Shown here in pieces: positions 8,916-16,906 of a DNA stretch of 64,000 bases. This stretch comes from Streptomyces sp. CB02366. GTDB lineage: Bacteria > Actinomycetota > Actinomycetes > Streptomycetales > Streptomycetaceae. The stretch's first letter is position 1. Every line of letters begins with the position of its first letter. The notes under the pieces are model-generated. The model did no database searches and was not told the DNA's origin. It was given only the letters and a program-made list of their open reading frames with translations. A program made the position numbers and the translations under genes. The DNA is taken from assembly GCF_001905905.1 (NCBI RefSeq), contig NZ_LIVT01000011.1, positions 116,838 through 180,837 on the forward strand, given 5' to 3'.

Positions 8916-9416
8916 ATGCAGACCACAGACAACAGCCTCACCTGGCTCCTGCAGAGGCTGCTCGACCAGACCCCCGGTACGCGGCACGCCCTGGCCCTGT
9001 CCCGCGACGGGCTCAAGCTCTGCTGGAGCGAGCACCTGACGCTCGACCAGGCCGACCAACTGGCGGCCATCTGCTCGGGCATGCAGGCGCTGGCGCAGGG
9101 GGCCTCCATCGAGTTCGGCGACGGCTCCGGCGGCGTACGGCACTCGATGACCGAGTTCCACGGCGGCCTGCTCTTCATCGTCGAGGCCGGCGAGGGGGCG
9201 CATCTGGCGGTCGTCGCCACGGAAGAGGCCGACCCCAGCATCGTGGGGAACCAAATGACGCAGATGGTCGAGCAGATCGGCGAACACCTCCGCGCCGCGC
9301 CGCGCGCCGCCGCGCCCTACTCCCCCCGGCACCGCGGCACCGGCCCCGTGCCGAGGAGCGCCGTACCGGGAGGCACGTCGCCCGGGAGCGGTACGTCCCC
9401 GGGGAGGGAGTCGTGA
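8916..9416 (+). CDS. cvnB: conservon roadblock/LC7-domain protein CvnB
   Basis: The protein carries a roadblock/LC7 domain, the family of small adaptor or GTPase-activating proteins related to MglB. The domain spans about residues 5-125 (TDNSLTWLLQRLL through MVEQIGEHL), with HALALSRDGL as the typical second strand. A Pro/Gly/Ser-rich tail ends the protein. The start is uncertain: ATG 8916 gives 166 residues, close to family length, but has no clear Shine-Dalgarno. GTG 8823 would add 31 residues without domain character. The stop overlaps the GTG of cvnC as GTGA. It is thought to act with CvnA and CvnD at the membrane. Confidence 0.88.
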   Translation: MQTTDNSLTWLLQRLLDQTPGTRHALALSRDGLKLCWSEHLTLDQADQLAAICSGMQALAQGASIEFGDGSGGVRHSMTEFHGGLLFIVEAGEGAHLAVVATEEADPSIVGNQMTQMVEQIGEHLRAAPRAAAPYSPRHRGTGPVPRSAVPGGTSPGSGTSPGRES

Positions 9417-9769
9417 CCCGCCGGCCCGTCGACACCGGGTCTCCCGACCGGCTCTACACGGTCACCGGCGGACGCAGCCGCGCCGCGGACTCCTTCGACC
9501 TCGTGACCCTCGTGGTCAGCGAGTGCCGGCCCACCGCCGGCATGCAGTCCGAGCACGCGCGGATCCTCGACCTGTGCACGCACCCGACCGCCGTCGTCGA
9601 GATCGCCGCCGAACTCTCCCTGCCGGTCACCGTGGTGCGCATCCTCCTCGACGACCTCCACGTCATGGGCCGGATCACCGCCCGCCACCCCCGCGCGGCC
9701 ACCTCGGCCGCCGCGCTGCCCGACTCCGAACTGCTGATGGAGGTGCTCCATGGTCTCCGGAAGCTGTGA
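9413..9769 (+). CDS. cvnC: conservon DUF742 protein CvnC
   Basis: This 118-residue DUF742 protein is typical in length and position. Diagnostic stretches are RLYTVTGGRSR near the N-terminus, SEHARILDLC, and a predicted winged-helix-like segment VVEIAAELSLPVTVVRILLDDL followed by MGRITARH. DUF742 proteins always lie between the roadblock and GTPase genes of conservons, and their biochemical role is not established. The start overlaps the cvnB stop (GTGA). The 3' end runs 20 bp into cvnD, so all these genes are translationally coupled. Confidence 0.9.
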   Translation: MTRRPVDTGSPDRLYTVTGGRSRAADSFDLVTLVVSECRPTAGMQSEHARILDLCTHPTAVVEIAAELSLPVTVVRILLDDLHVMGRITARHPRAATSAAALPDSELLMEVLHGLRKL

Positions 9770-10364
9770 ACTGCCGGCCCAGCGCACACCGCTGGCCGAC
9801 GCGGCCGAGACCGGTCTGAAGATAGTCGTCGTCGGAGGGTTCGGCGTCGGCAAGACCACGCTCGTCCGCTCGGTGAGCGAGATCCGGCCGCTGAACACCG
9901 AAGAGGTCATGACCCAGGCGGGCGTCGGCGTCGACGAGACGAGCGGAGTCGACGGCAAGACGACCACCACGGTCGCCTTCGACTTCGGCCGCATCAGCCT
10001 CAACGAGCGGATCGTGCTGTACCTGTTCGGCGCGCCGGGCCAGGAACGGTTCTGGTTCCTGTGGGACCGCCTGTTCTCCGGCACGCTCGGCGCGGTCGTC
10101 CTGGTGGACACCCGCCGGATGGACGACTCCTGGTACGCGATCGACCGGCTGGAGCACCACGGCACCCCGTTCGTGGTGGCGGTCAACCGCTTCGACGACG
10201 ACGTCGCCCACTCCCTCGACGAGATCCGTCAGGCCCTGGCGCTGCCCGAGCACGTCCCGATGGTCGACTGCGACGCCCGGGTCCGGAAGTCCAGCAAGAA
10301 CGTACTGATCACGCTCGTCGACCATCTGCGCACGATGGCCATCGCCCGGGAGACGACACCATGA
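9750..10364 (+). CDS. cvnD: conservon small GTP-binding protein CvnD
   Basis: A 204-residue Ras-like/MglA-type GTPase of the ATP/GTP-binding-protein-of-conservon family. G1 is GGFGVGKTT (near residue 32). The switch region is VMTQAGVGVDE, G3 lies in FGAPGQERFWFLWD (PGQ in place of DxxG) and G4 is AVNRFDDD, close to NKxD. It presumably cycles between GDP and GTP under control of CvnB and recruits effectors. The ATG lies inside cvnC, and the stop overlaps the P450 start by ATGA. Confidence 0.92.
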   Translation: MVSGSCELPAQRTPLADAAETGLKIVVVGGFGVGKTTLVRSVSEIRPLNTEEVMTQAGVGVDETSGVDGKTTTTVAFDFGRISLNERIVLYLFGAPGQERFWFLWDRLFSGTLGAVVLVDTRRMDDSWYAIDRLEHHGTPFVVAVNRFDDDVAHSLDEIRQALALPEHVPMVDCDARVRKSSKNVLITLVDHLRTMAIARETTP

Positions 10365-11671
10365 CCACCTCCGACCCCTCCTACGACTTCGCCCTCGGCT
10401 CGTCCTTCGACCCGGCCCCCGAACCCGCCCGCCCCCCCGCCTCCGCCTCCGGCTGCCCGGTCGGCTCCGGTGCGGTGCGCCTCGCCGGCGCCTCGTACCA
10501 GCAGACGCCCACCGAGCTCTACCGGTCGCTGCGGCGGGAGCACGGACCGGTGGCGCCGGTCCTGCTGGACGGGGACGTTCCGGCCTGGCTGGTGCTCGGC
10601 TACTCCGAGCTGTCCTACGTGACCACGCACGACGAGCTGTTCGCGCGGGACTCGCGCCGCTGGAACCAGTGGGACGTCATCCCGCCGGACTGGCCGCTGC
10701 TGCCGTTCGTCGGATACCAGCCGTCGGTCCTGTTCACCGAGGGCGACGAGCACCGGCGCAGGGCCGGGGTCATCACCGAAGCCCTGGAGGGCGTGGACCA
10801 GTTCGAGCTGGCGCGGGACTGCCGGCGGATCGCGGACCGGCTGATCGCCGGCTTCTCCGGCAGCGGCCGGACGGAGTTGATGCACAGCTACGTCCACGCC
10901 CTGCCGATGCGGGCGGTGGTGCAGATGTGCGGTATGCCGGTGTCGGGCGACGACACCCAGCGGCTGGTGGACGATCTGCGGATCTCGCTGGACGCCGGCG
11001 AGGGGGACGACCCGGTGGCCGCGTACGGGCGTGTCGGGGACCGGCTGCGCCAACTGGTCACGGACAAGCGGGCGGCCCCCGGGCCCGATGTCACCTCCCG
11101 CATGGTGACGCACGAGGCGGGCCTCACGGACGAGGAGATCGTCCAGGACCTCATCTCGGTGATCGCGGCCGCCCAGCAGCCCACGGCCAACTGGATCTGC
11201 AACACGCTGCGGCTCCTGCTGACCGACGAGCGCTTCGCGGTGAACGTGTCCGGCGGCCGGCTCAGCGTCGGCGAGGCGCTCAACGAGGTGCTGTGGCTGG
11301 ACACCCCGACGCAGAACTTCATCGGCCGGTGGGCCGTGCGGGACACCCAGCTCGGCGGTCGGCACATCCGGGCCGGCGACTGCCTGGTCCTGGGCCTCGC
11401 GGCCGCCAACACCGACCCGGAGATCTGGCCGGAGTCGTACGTCGGGGCGGAGAACTCCGCGCACCTGTCGTTCAGCAGCGGCGAGCACCGCTGCCCCTAC
11501 CCCGCCCCGCTGCTGGCCGACGTGATGGCCCGTACGGCGGTGGAGACGCTGCTGGAGCACCTGCCGGACCTGATGCTGGCGGTCGAACCCGAGGAGCTGG
11601 CCTGGCGGCCGTCGATCTGGATGCGCGGGCTCTCGGAACTGCCGGTGCAGTTCAGCCCGGTGGCGCAGTAG
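10361..11671 (+). CDS. cvnE: conservon cytochrome P450 CvnE, CYP157-like, lacking the ExxR motif
   Basis: The 436-residue P450 is coupled to cvnD by ATGA. The heme-ligand loop is FSSGEHRCPYPAPL with Cys378. The K-helix, where P450s normally have ExxR, reads NEVLWLDTP: Glu309 is present but Trp312 replaces Arg. The I-helix reads AAAQQPTANW and lacks the usual acid-alcohol pair. Loss of ExxR is described for the CYP157 family of Streptomyces, whose genes lie in conservons, so the absence is likely ancestral and not damage. Such proteins may act as electron acceptors, regulators or partners of another P450. A canonical P450 lies 108 bp away on the other strand. Confidence 0.88.
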   Translation: MTTSDPSYDFALGSSFDPAPEPARPPASASGCPVGSGAVRLAGASYQQTPTELYRSLRREHGPVAPVLLDGDVPAWLVLGYSELSYVTTHDELFARDSRRWNQWDVIPPDWPLLPFVGYQPSVLFTEGDEHRRRAGVITEALEGVDQFELARDCRRIADRLIAGFSGSGRTELMHSYVHALPMRAVVQMCGMPVSGDDTQRLVDDLRISLDAGEGDDPVAAYGRVGDRLRQLVTDKRAAPGPDVTSRMVTHEAGLTDEEIVQDLISVIAAAQQPTANWICNTLRLLLTDERFAVNVSGGRLSVGEALNEVLWLDTPTQNFIGRWAVRDTQLGGRHIRAGDCLVLGLAAANTDPEIWPESYVGAENSAHLSFSSGEHRCPYPAPLLADVMARTAVETLLEHLPDLMLAVEPEELAWRPSIWMRGLSELPVQFSPVAQ

Positions 11672-11732
11672 GGCGCGCACCCCTTCGCCGGGGGCGGCGG
11701 CGGACCGTGCCCCAGCGCCCGGGGGCGGCGGA

Positions 11733-11766
11733 CCGTGCCCCTTCGCCCGCGGGCGAAGGGGCACGG
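11733..11766. terminator. 34-bp perfect palindrome, bidirectional terminator
   Basis: Bases 11733-11749 and 11750-11766 are exact reverse complements: CCGTGCCCCTTCGCCCG and its mirror. It sits between two convergent P450 genes and can form a very stable hairpin on either strand. The left arm's first 8 bases belong to an 18-bp sequence already present once just upstream (GGCGGCGGACCGTGCCCC), suggesting local duplication. Confidence 0.8.
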
Positions 11767-11778
11767 TGAGGGGGCCGG

Positions 11779-12999
11779 TCAGCCGGAGACCGGCGTGAAC
11801 CGGACCGGCAGGCTCTGCGGCCCCCGGGTGAAGACGCCGTGCTCGACCGGGACGAAGCCGTCCGCCGCCCGCAGGTCCGGCATGGCGTCCAGCAACTGGC
11901 CGACCCCGATCTCCACCTCGGACCTGGCCAGCAGGGCGCCCACGCAGAAGTGCCGGCCGAGGGCGAAGGCGAGGTGGTCGGCCGCCGCCGAGAAGGCGTT
12001 CGTGGCGGACAGGTCCTCGCGGAAGATGTCGAAGGTGTCGGGGTCGCGGTAGCGCTCCTCGTCCCGGTTGGCGGAACCGATCAGGCAGGTCACCGTGGAG
12101 CCCGCCGGTACGGTGCCGCCGCTCAGCTCCACGTCCGTCGCCGACTGCCGCATGATCATGTGCACCGGGGGCGTGTAGCGCAGGGTCTCGGCGAAGGCAC
12201 GGGCTATCAGGCTCCGGTCGGCGCGGACCGCCTCCAGCTGCTCGGGGTGGGCCAGCAGGTTGGCGAAGATCCCGGCGATGGCCTTGTCGGTGGTCTCCCC
12301 GCCGGCCGCCAGCAGCAGGCTGCAGAACGCCTTGACGTCCTCGTCGCTCATCCGGACCCCGTCGACCTCCGCGGTGCACAGCGTCGACAGAAGGTCGTCC
12401 CCCGGCTCCTCGCGCCGCTTGCGGATGATCGGCAGCATGTAGGCGGCGAACTCGACGCGGGTGCGTTCGCCCGCCCGGGCCACTTCCTGATCGCCGGAGA
12501 GGTTTCCGAGAAAGGCGATGACGGCCGTATACCACCCGTGAAAACGTTCGTAGTCGGACTTGTCCAGTCCCAGCATGTCCGCAATGACGTTCACCGGAAA
12601 GCGGGTGGCGTAGTCGGCGACCAGATCCACGGAACCGGAGTGCCGGAACCCGTCGATCAATTCGCGCGAATTGCGCTCGATGACCGGCAAGAACTTGTCC
12701 CGCAGGTCGCTCCCCCGGAAGGCGGGCGCGACCAGGGCCCGGCGCACGGCGTGTTCGCGCCCGCTGAGCTGGAGAATCGTCCGCCCGTGCACGGGTTCGA
12801 TCTGCCAGTCGTAGTTCTCGGTGGTGAATTCACCGGCTTTGTCCTTGAAGACGCGCTCGACGTCCTCGTAACGGGAGACGATGTAACTCCTGGTGGCCTC
12901 GTGCCACAGGAGCGGCGCATTCTGCCGCATGCTGCGATATGCCCGGTACGGGTCGCTCTCGAACTCGGGCGACAGAATGTCCGGCACGGTGACCGACAT
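11779..12999 (-). CDS. cytochrome P450 monooxygenase
   Basis: A complete 406-residue bacterial class I P450 with every expected motif. The I-helix is LLLAAGGETTDKAI, the K-helix ExxR is in FAETLRYTPP, the PERF-like region is YRDPDTFDIFRED, and the heme loop is FALGRHFCVGALLARSE with the thiolate Cys. It needs ferredoxin and reductase partners, which are not encoded nearby. Substrate cannot be assigned; the subfamily could be near CYP154, which often accompanies CYP157 in Streptomyces, but this is unverified. ATG 12999 follows AGGGAGGG. The gene converges on the conservon P450; pairing of a canonical and an ExxR-less P450 suggests a functional link. Confidence 0.9.
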   Translation of the reverse strand: MSVTVPDILSPEFESDPYRAYRSMRQNAPLLWHEATRSYIVSRYEDVERVFKDKAGEFTTENYDWQIEPVHGRTILQLSGREHAVRRALVAPAFRGSDLRDKFLPVIERNSRELIDGFRHSGSVDLVADYATRFPVNVIADMLGLDKSDYERFHGWYTAVIAFLGNLSGDQEVARAGERTRVEFAAYMLPIIRKRREEPGDDLLSTLCTAEVDGVRMSDEDVKAFCSLLLAAGGETTDKAIAGIFANLLAHPEQLEAVRADRSLIARAFAETLRYTPPVHMIMRQSATDVELSGGTVPAGSTVTCLIGSANRDEERYRDPDTFDIFREDLSATNAFSAAADHLAFALGRHFCVGALLARSEVEIGVGQLLDAMPDLRAADGFVPVEHGVFTRGPQSLPVRFTPVSG

Positions 13000-13179
13000 G
13001 AACCCTCCCTGCTGAACGGGGAAATGGATACGTGTGAACTGAACGCTTCCATCTGTTCCCCGGAACACGGGTTCGTCAAGGGTTGCCGCCCGTTGCGACC
13101 GGCCCGGCTCCGGCGTCGGAGCCCCCGGTGCGGAGGGGCGGCCGCCCCTCCGGGGGCGCGCCGCCGCGGCCCGAGCCGC

Positions 13180-14085
13180 TCAGTCCTCCGGCCCCTCGCC
13201 CGACGACGTCACCCGCCCCGTCAGCGCCGCCAGCGAGCTGCGCACATGCGCCATGTGGGCCTGGACCTCCTCGCGGCCCTCCTCGTGCTCCCGCAGGATC
13301 CGCTCCGTCTCCCGGACCACCCGCTCCTCCCGGACCCGGGCCTCGGCCAGCAGCTCCGCCGCCCGCGCCTCCGCGTCCTCCTGGCCGTGCCGGGCGGCCT
13401 CCTGCGCGGCGGCGAGCTTCCGGCCCGCCTCCGCCAGCAGCGCCTCCGCCCGCCCGGTCAGCTCCGCGTGCCGGGCCTCCAGCGCCGCCTCCTCGGCCGC
13501 CAGCTCCGCCTCGACCGCCTTGCGGCGCTCGGCGTGCTCCTGCTCCTGGTGGGCCAGCACGCTCGCCGTGCGCTCGCGGGTCTCCGCCATCGCCGCGGCC
13601 GCCGCCGACCGCACCTCCTCGGCGTCCTGGCGGGCCGACGCCAGCAGGTCCTCCGCCTCCCGGACCGCCGCCGCCACCCGCTCCTCGGCCGCCAGCTCGG
13701 CCGCCGCGCGCACCTCGGCCGCCGCCGCGCGCGCCGCCTCCCCGGCCGCCCGGCCCGCCGCCTCTGCCTCGTCCCGCAACGCCTGGCCGGCCTCCGCCGC
13801 CCCGGCCTCCAGTGCCCGCGCCTCCTCCTCGGCCAGGGCCAGAATCCGCCGCGCCCGCTCCCCCAGCTCCGCGTAGTCCTGCACGGGCAGCGTCGCGACG
13901 GCCTCCGCCAGCCGGGCCGCCTCCGCCCCCAGCTCCTCCACCCGGTCCGCCAGGCGGGCGACCTCGGCGAGCGCCCGGTCCCGTTCGGCCGTCAGCTCGG
14001 CCGTCGCCCGGTCCACCTGGTCCGGACGGTAACCACGCCCCCGCAACCCGACGACGTCGTACGCGGACACCGGTCCAGCACTCAT
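13180..14085 (-). CDS. DivIVA/Wag31-like coiled-coil protein
   Basis: The 301-residue protein starts with a short motif region (VVGLRGRGYRPDQVDRATAEL) matching the membrane-binding GYDxxQVD core of DivIVA-domain proteins. It then forms an almost uninterrupted Ala/Glu/Arg-rich coiled coil to residue ~285. Such proteins in Streptomyces are cytoskeletal or polar-growth-related and are sometimes misnamed cellulose-binding protein. The ATG at 14085 was chosen because DivIVA homology begins just after it; the frame extends to 14133. It stands alone between the P450 and the toxin/immunity locus. The extreme Ala/Glu composition creates large spurious reading frames on the other strand. Confidence 0.75.
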   Translation of the reverse strand: MSAGPVSAYDVVGLRGRGYRPDQVDRATAELTAERDRALAEVARLADRVEELGAEAARLAEAVATLPVQDYAELGERARRILALAEEEARALEAGAAEAGQALRDEAEAAGRAAGEAARAAAAEVRAAAELAAEERVAAAVREAEDLLASARQDAEEVRSAAAAAMAETRERTASVLAHQEQEHAERRKAVEAELAAEEAALEARHAELTGRAEALLAEAGRKLAAAQEAARHGQEDAEARAAELLAEARVREERVVRETERILREHEEGREEVQAHMAHVRSSLAALTGRVTSSGEGPED

Positions 14086-14303
14086 CCCTGAAGCCTCTCT
14101 CCGAGCAACCGACTCACCGACCCGCACCTCCACGGACCCACGGACGCGTTCCGCCGGATCACGATCACGACACTCCGCGATACGTCAAGGATGCGGCAAT
14201 TCGTGTCGGAAGTCGGAATCGATCAGCGCCATTCAGGCCGGAAGCGATCGGCATCACAGATCCGGGCGAACCGGCATCACCCGTGCACCGGGCCCGCCCA
14301 CAG

Positions 14304-14337
14304 CGAGGCGCCCGCCCCCTCCCGGGACCGGGCGCCT
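14304..14337 (-). terminator. hairpin terminator of the Imm35/SUKH-4 operon
   Basis: GAGGCGCCCG at 14304-14313 pairs perfectly with CGGGCGCCTC at 14328-14337 across a 14-nt loop. It lies 47 bp beyond the stop of the leftward operon. The rest of 14086-14383 shows no gene. Confidence 0.55.
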
Positions 14338-14383
14338 CCCCCAGACCGACGGAATCGAGCCGCCGGAACAGACCGCCGGACCG

Positions 14384-16906
14384 TCAGATCAGGCCATCCC
14401 ACATCTGCTCCAGCAGCACCGACCACCAGCTCTCCGGCGACGCCAGCGCCGCCGGGTCCAACGCCACCAGCTGTGCCTGGAAATCGACGGTCCAGCGCCC
14501 CGCCTGCTCCGGGTTCAACCCGAACCGCAGCCGCCACATCCGGCCCAGCAGCGCCATCGACCGCACGAACTCCGGCAGGCCGGTGTTCACGAACTGCGGC
14601 GGCGCCGACTGCCCGCCCGGCCCCGCCTCCACCGGCACGGCCACGATGTTCGCCGTCCCGTACTGCACGCAGATCGCCTTGCCGAAGTCCGTCCCCATCA
14701 CCAGGTACGACCCCGCGTCCGGCGCGGCCTGCACCTGCCGCTGCGCCGCCAGCTCGGCCAGGGTGGGCACCACCGGCTGACCCGGCTGCGCCCAGAAGAA
14801 CGGCCCGAAATCGGCGGGCAGCCCCGCCCACACCAGGGTCAGCGCGACGACCTCCGGCACCCCCTGGCGGGACACCGCCCGCTGGTCGAACCGCAGGACG
14901 CCCTGCGGCCCGAACGCCTGCGCCAGCTCCTCGGCCACCGCCTCCGGCGGCAGCGCGGGCGCGGGCGGCATCTGCGGCAGCGGCGCCCGTACCGGGGCGG
15001 GCCGGGCCGGGCCGTCCGCGACCTGGTGCAGCTCGCCCTGGTGCGTCAGCAGGTGCTGCATCCCCTGCTGCCGGCTGGCGTGGTCCGTGCCGTACGGGGC
15101 GACGCTGGTGATCCGCACCTGCGGCCAGGTCTCCCTGATCATCCGCGCGCAGTAACCCCCCGGCAGCTCACAGGACTCCAGCTCCGTGTGCAGCTCGATG
15201 ACCTGCTGCGGCGGCACGTTCATCGCCCGCAGCTCGTGCAGCATCTGCCACTCGGGGTGCGGGGTCCCCGGCGCCGAGCGGCGGATGAGCTGCTGCTCGC
15301 TGCCGTCCGGCGCCCGGAACCGCAGCACGGCCTGGTAGCCGGGGCCCACGGTCGGCCGACCGGTGGGCTGCTGCGGATAGCCGTACGCCGGGGGCGGCGG
15401 GGTGTGCGCACCGGGCGGCGGCAGGGGCCCGCCCGGCGGCGGACCGGGCGGACCCGGCGGCTGCGGTACGGACCCGGGGGCCCCGCCCGGCGGACCGACC
15501 TGTCCCGGGGCCGCGAACATCGTCTCCGCCTGGTGCACCCCGCCGGCCGGAGGAGGCGTGGCGCCCGGCGGCGGACCGGGCGGGCCCGGCGGCCCGGGCG
15601 GCTGAGGCGCACCCGGAGCCCCGGGCGGGCCGGGCGGCTGCGGCGCCCCCGGGGCGCCCGGCGGCCGGGGCGGGCCCGGCACGCCCGCGCCGATGCTGCT
15701 CCCGTCCGCGAGCATCGTCGCGGCATGGTGCACCCCGCCGCCCGGAGGAGGCGTGGCGCCCGGCGGCGGACCGGGCGGAGCCGGCGGACCGGGAGGCGGC
15801 GTGGCGCCCGGCGGACCGGGCGGAGCCGGAGGGGCGGCCCCGGGCGGGCCGAGCCGGGAGACCAGCTGCGTCGGTACGTACCCGCCCGCCGGAGCGCCGG
15901 GCGCACCCGGGCCCGAGGGCGGCGGCGTCGCACCCGGCGGCATGCCGGGGACTCCCGGCGCACCGGGCGGCGGCGGGGTGGACGGGCCGCCCCCGCGCGC
16001 CCCGCGCGGCGGCACCGCGGCCTTGCTCGTGGCCGCGTCGGCGATGCCGTCCGCCGCCGGGGCCCCCTCCTCCGGCCGGAGCGCCGGAGCGACCTGCGTA
16101 CGCGGCAGCCCGCTGCCCCCCGCCATCAGCGCGGTGGGCGCCTCCGCCGGGACCACCGGCGGCGGGGCCTCCTCGTCGTCCGTCCCCGACAGCGGCGGCG
16201 CGAACACCGTCGCGGGCAGCGGGACCGCCCCGTCGTCGGAGTCGGAATTGGTGTCCGTACCCGCCCAGGGGGTCGCCCCGGCGGGCACCCCGTCCGAGGC
16301 CGTGGGCTCGTGGCCCCCGGCCCCGCCGGCGGCGGGCCACGACGCCGCGGAGCCACCGGCGGAGGGGGCCGCGAAAGCGGGGGGAGGCGTTCCCCCCGCG
16401 GCGGGCGCCCCGCCCGGCGCCGCCGAGGACGAGGGCCCGGACGAAGCCGCGGGCGGGGACGGCTCCGCGGAGTCCGCGGACTCCGCGTCCGCCGCCCCGC
16501 GCCGCTCCGCCCGGTGATCCGGAATCCCCAGCTTGTCCGCCGCCTCCTGGAGCCACTCCGGCGGCGTCAACAAGAACGACGTCTGGTTCAGATCCACCCG
16601 CTGCGGCGGCTCCGGCGCAGCCTCCGGCGCACCGGCCGCGATCCCGTACTCCTCCTCGTACCGCCGGATCACCTCGCCCACCGGCAGCCCCGGCCACAAC
16701 GTCGCCTCACCGCTGTCCCGGGCGATCACCAGCCGCTGACGGCCCCCGTCCGAGACGGGGCCCTCCGGCCGGTCCTCGGCCCACACCACGAAACCCAGTT
16801 CGAACTCGCGGACCCGCACCTCACGGTGCTGGTACGCGGGCACGTCCCCGTTGACCCACTCGTCCGCCCGCTCCTGCGCCTGCGCGAAAGTCACCACCGC
16901 GCTCAC
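14384..16906 (-). CDS. multidomain Imm35-like / Pro-Gly-rich / deaminase-like / SUKH-4 protein
   Basis: The 840-residue protein has four parts. Residues 1-90 (TFAQAQERADEWVNG to VIRRYEEEYG) resemble the Imm35/YrhB immunity fold. Residues ~130-515 are collagen-like Pro/Gly/Ala repeats. Residues ~520-640 look like a deaminase-fold domain of the SCP1.201/toxin-deaminase type, with H573-T-E575 and C579...C586 able to supply the zinc site and catalytic Glu. Residues ~690-840 match a SUKH-4-like domain (YLVMGTDFGKAICVQYG, GLPEFVRSMALLGRMWRL). Combining a potential nucleotide or nucleic-acid deaminase with two immunity-type folds is unusual; immunity, regulation or defence are all possible. It starts with GTG overlapping the upstream stop. 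Confidence 0.7.
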   Translation of the reverse strand: MSAVVTFAQAQERADEWVNGDVPAYQHREVRVREFELGFVVWAEDRPEGPVSDGGRQRLVIARDSGEATLWPGLPVGEVIRRYEEEYGIAAGAPEAAPEPPQRVDLNQTSFLLTPPEWLQEAADKLGIPDHRAERRGAADAESADSAEPSPPAASSGPSSSAAPGGAPAAGGTPPPAFAAPSAGGSAASWPAAGGAGGHEPTASDGVPAGATPWAGTDTNSDSDDGAVPLPATVFAPPLSGTDDEEAPPPVVPAEAPTALMAGGSGLPRTQVAPALRPEEGAPAADGIADAATSKAAVPPRGARGGGPSTPPPPGAPGVPGMPPGATPPPSGPGAPGAPAGGYVPTQLVSRLGPPGAAPPAPPGPPGATPPPGPPAPPGPPPGATPPPGGGVHHAATMLADGSSIGAGVPGPPRPPGAPGAPQPPGPPGAPGAPQPPGPPGPPGPPPGATPPPAGGVHQAETMFAAPGQVGPPGGAPGSVPQPPGPPGPPPGGPLPPPGAHTPPPPAYGYPQQPTGRPTVGPGYQAVLRFRAPDGSEQQLIRRSAPGTPHPEWQMLHELRAMNVPPQQVIELHTELESCELPGGYCARMIRETWPQVRITSVAPYGTDHASRQQGMQHLLTHQGELHQVADGPARPAPVRAPLPQMPPAPALPPEAVAEELAQAFGPQGVLRFDQRAVSRQGVPEVVALTLVWAGLPADFGPFFWAQPGQPVVPTLAELAAQRQVQAAPDAGSYLVMGTDFGKAICVQYGTANIVAVPVEAGPGGQSAPPQFVNTGLPEFVRSMALLGRMWRLRFGLNPEQAGRWTVDFQAQLVALDPAALASPESWWSVLLEQMWDGLI

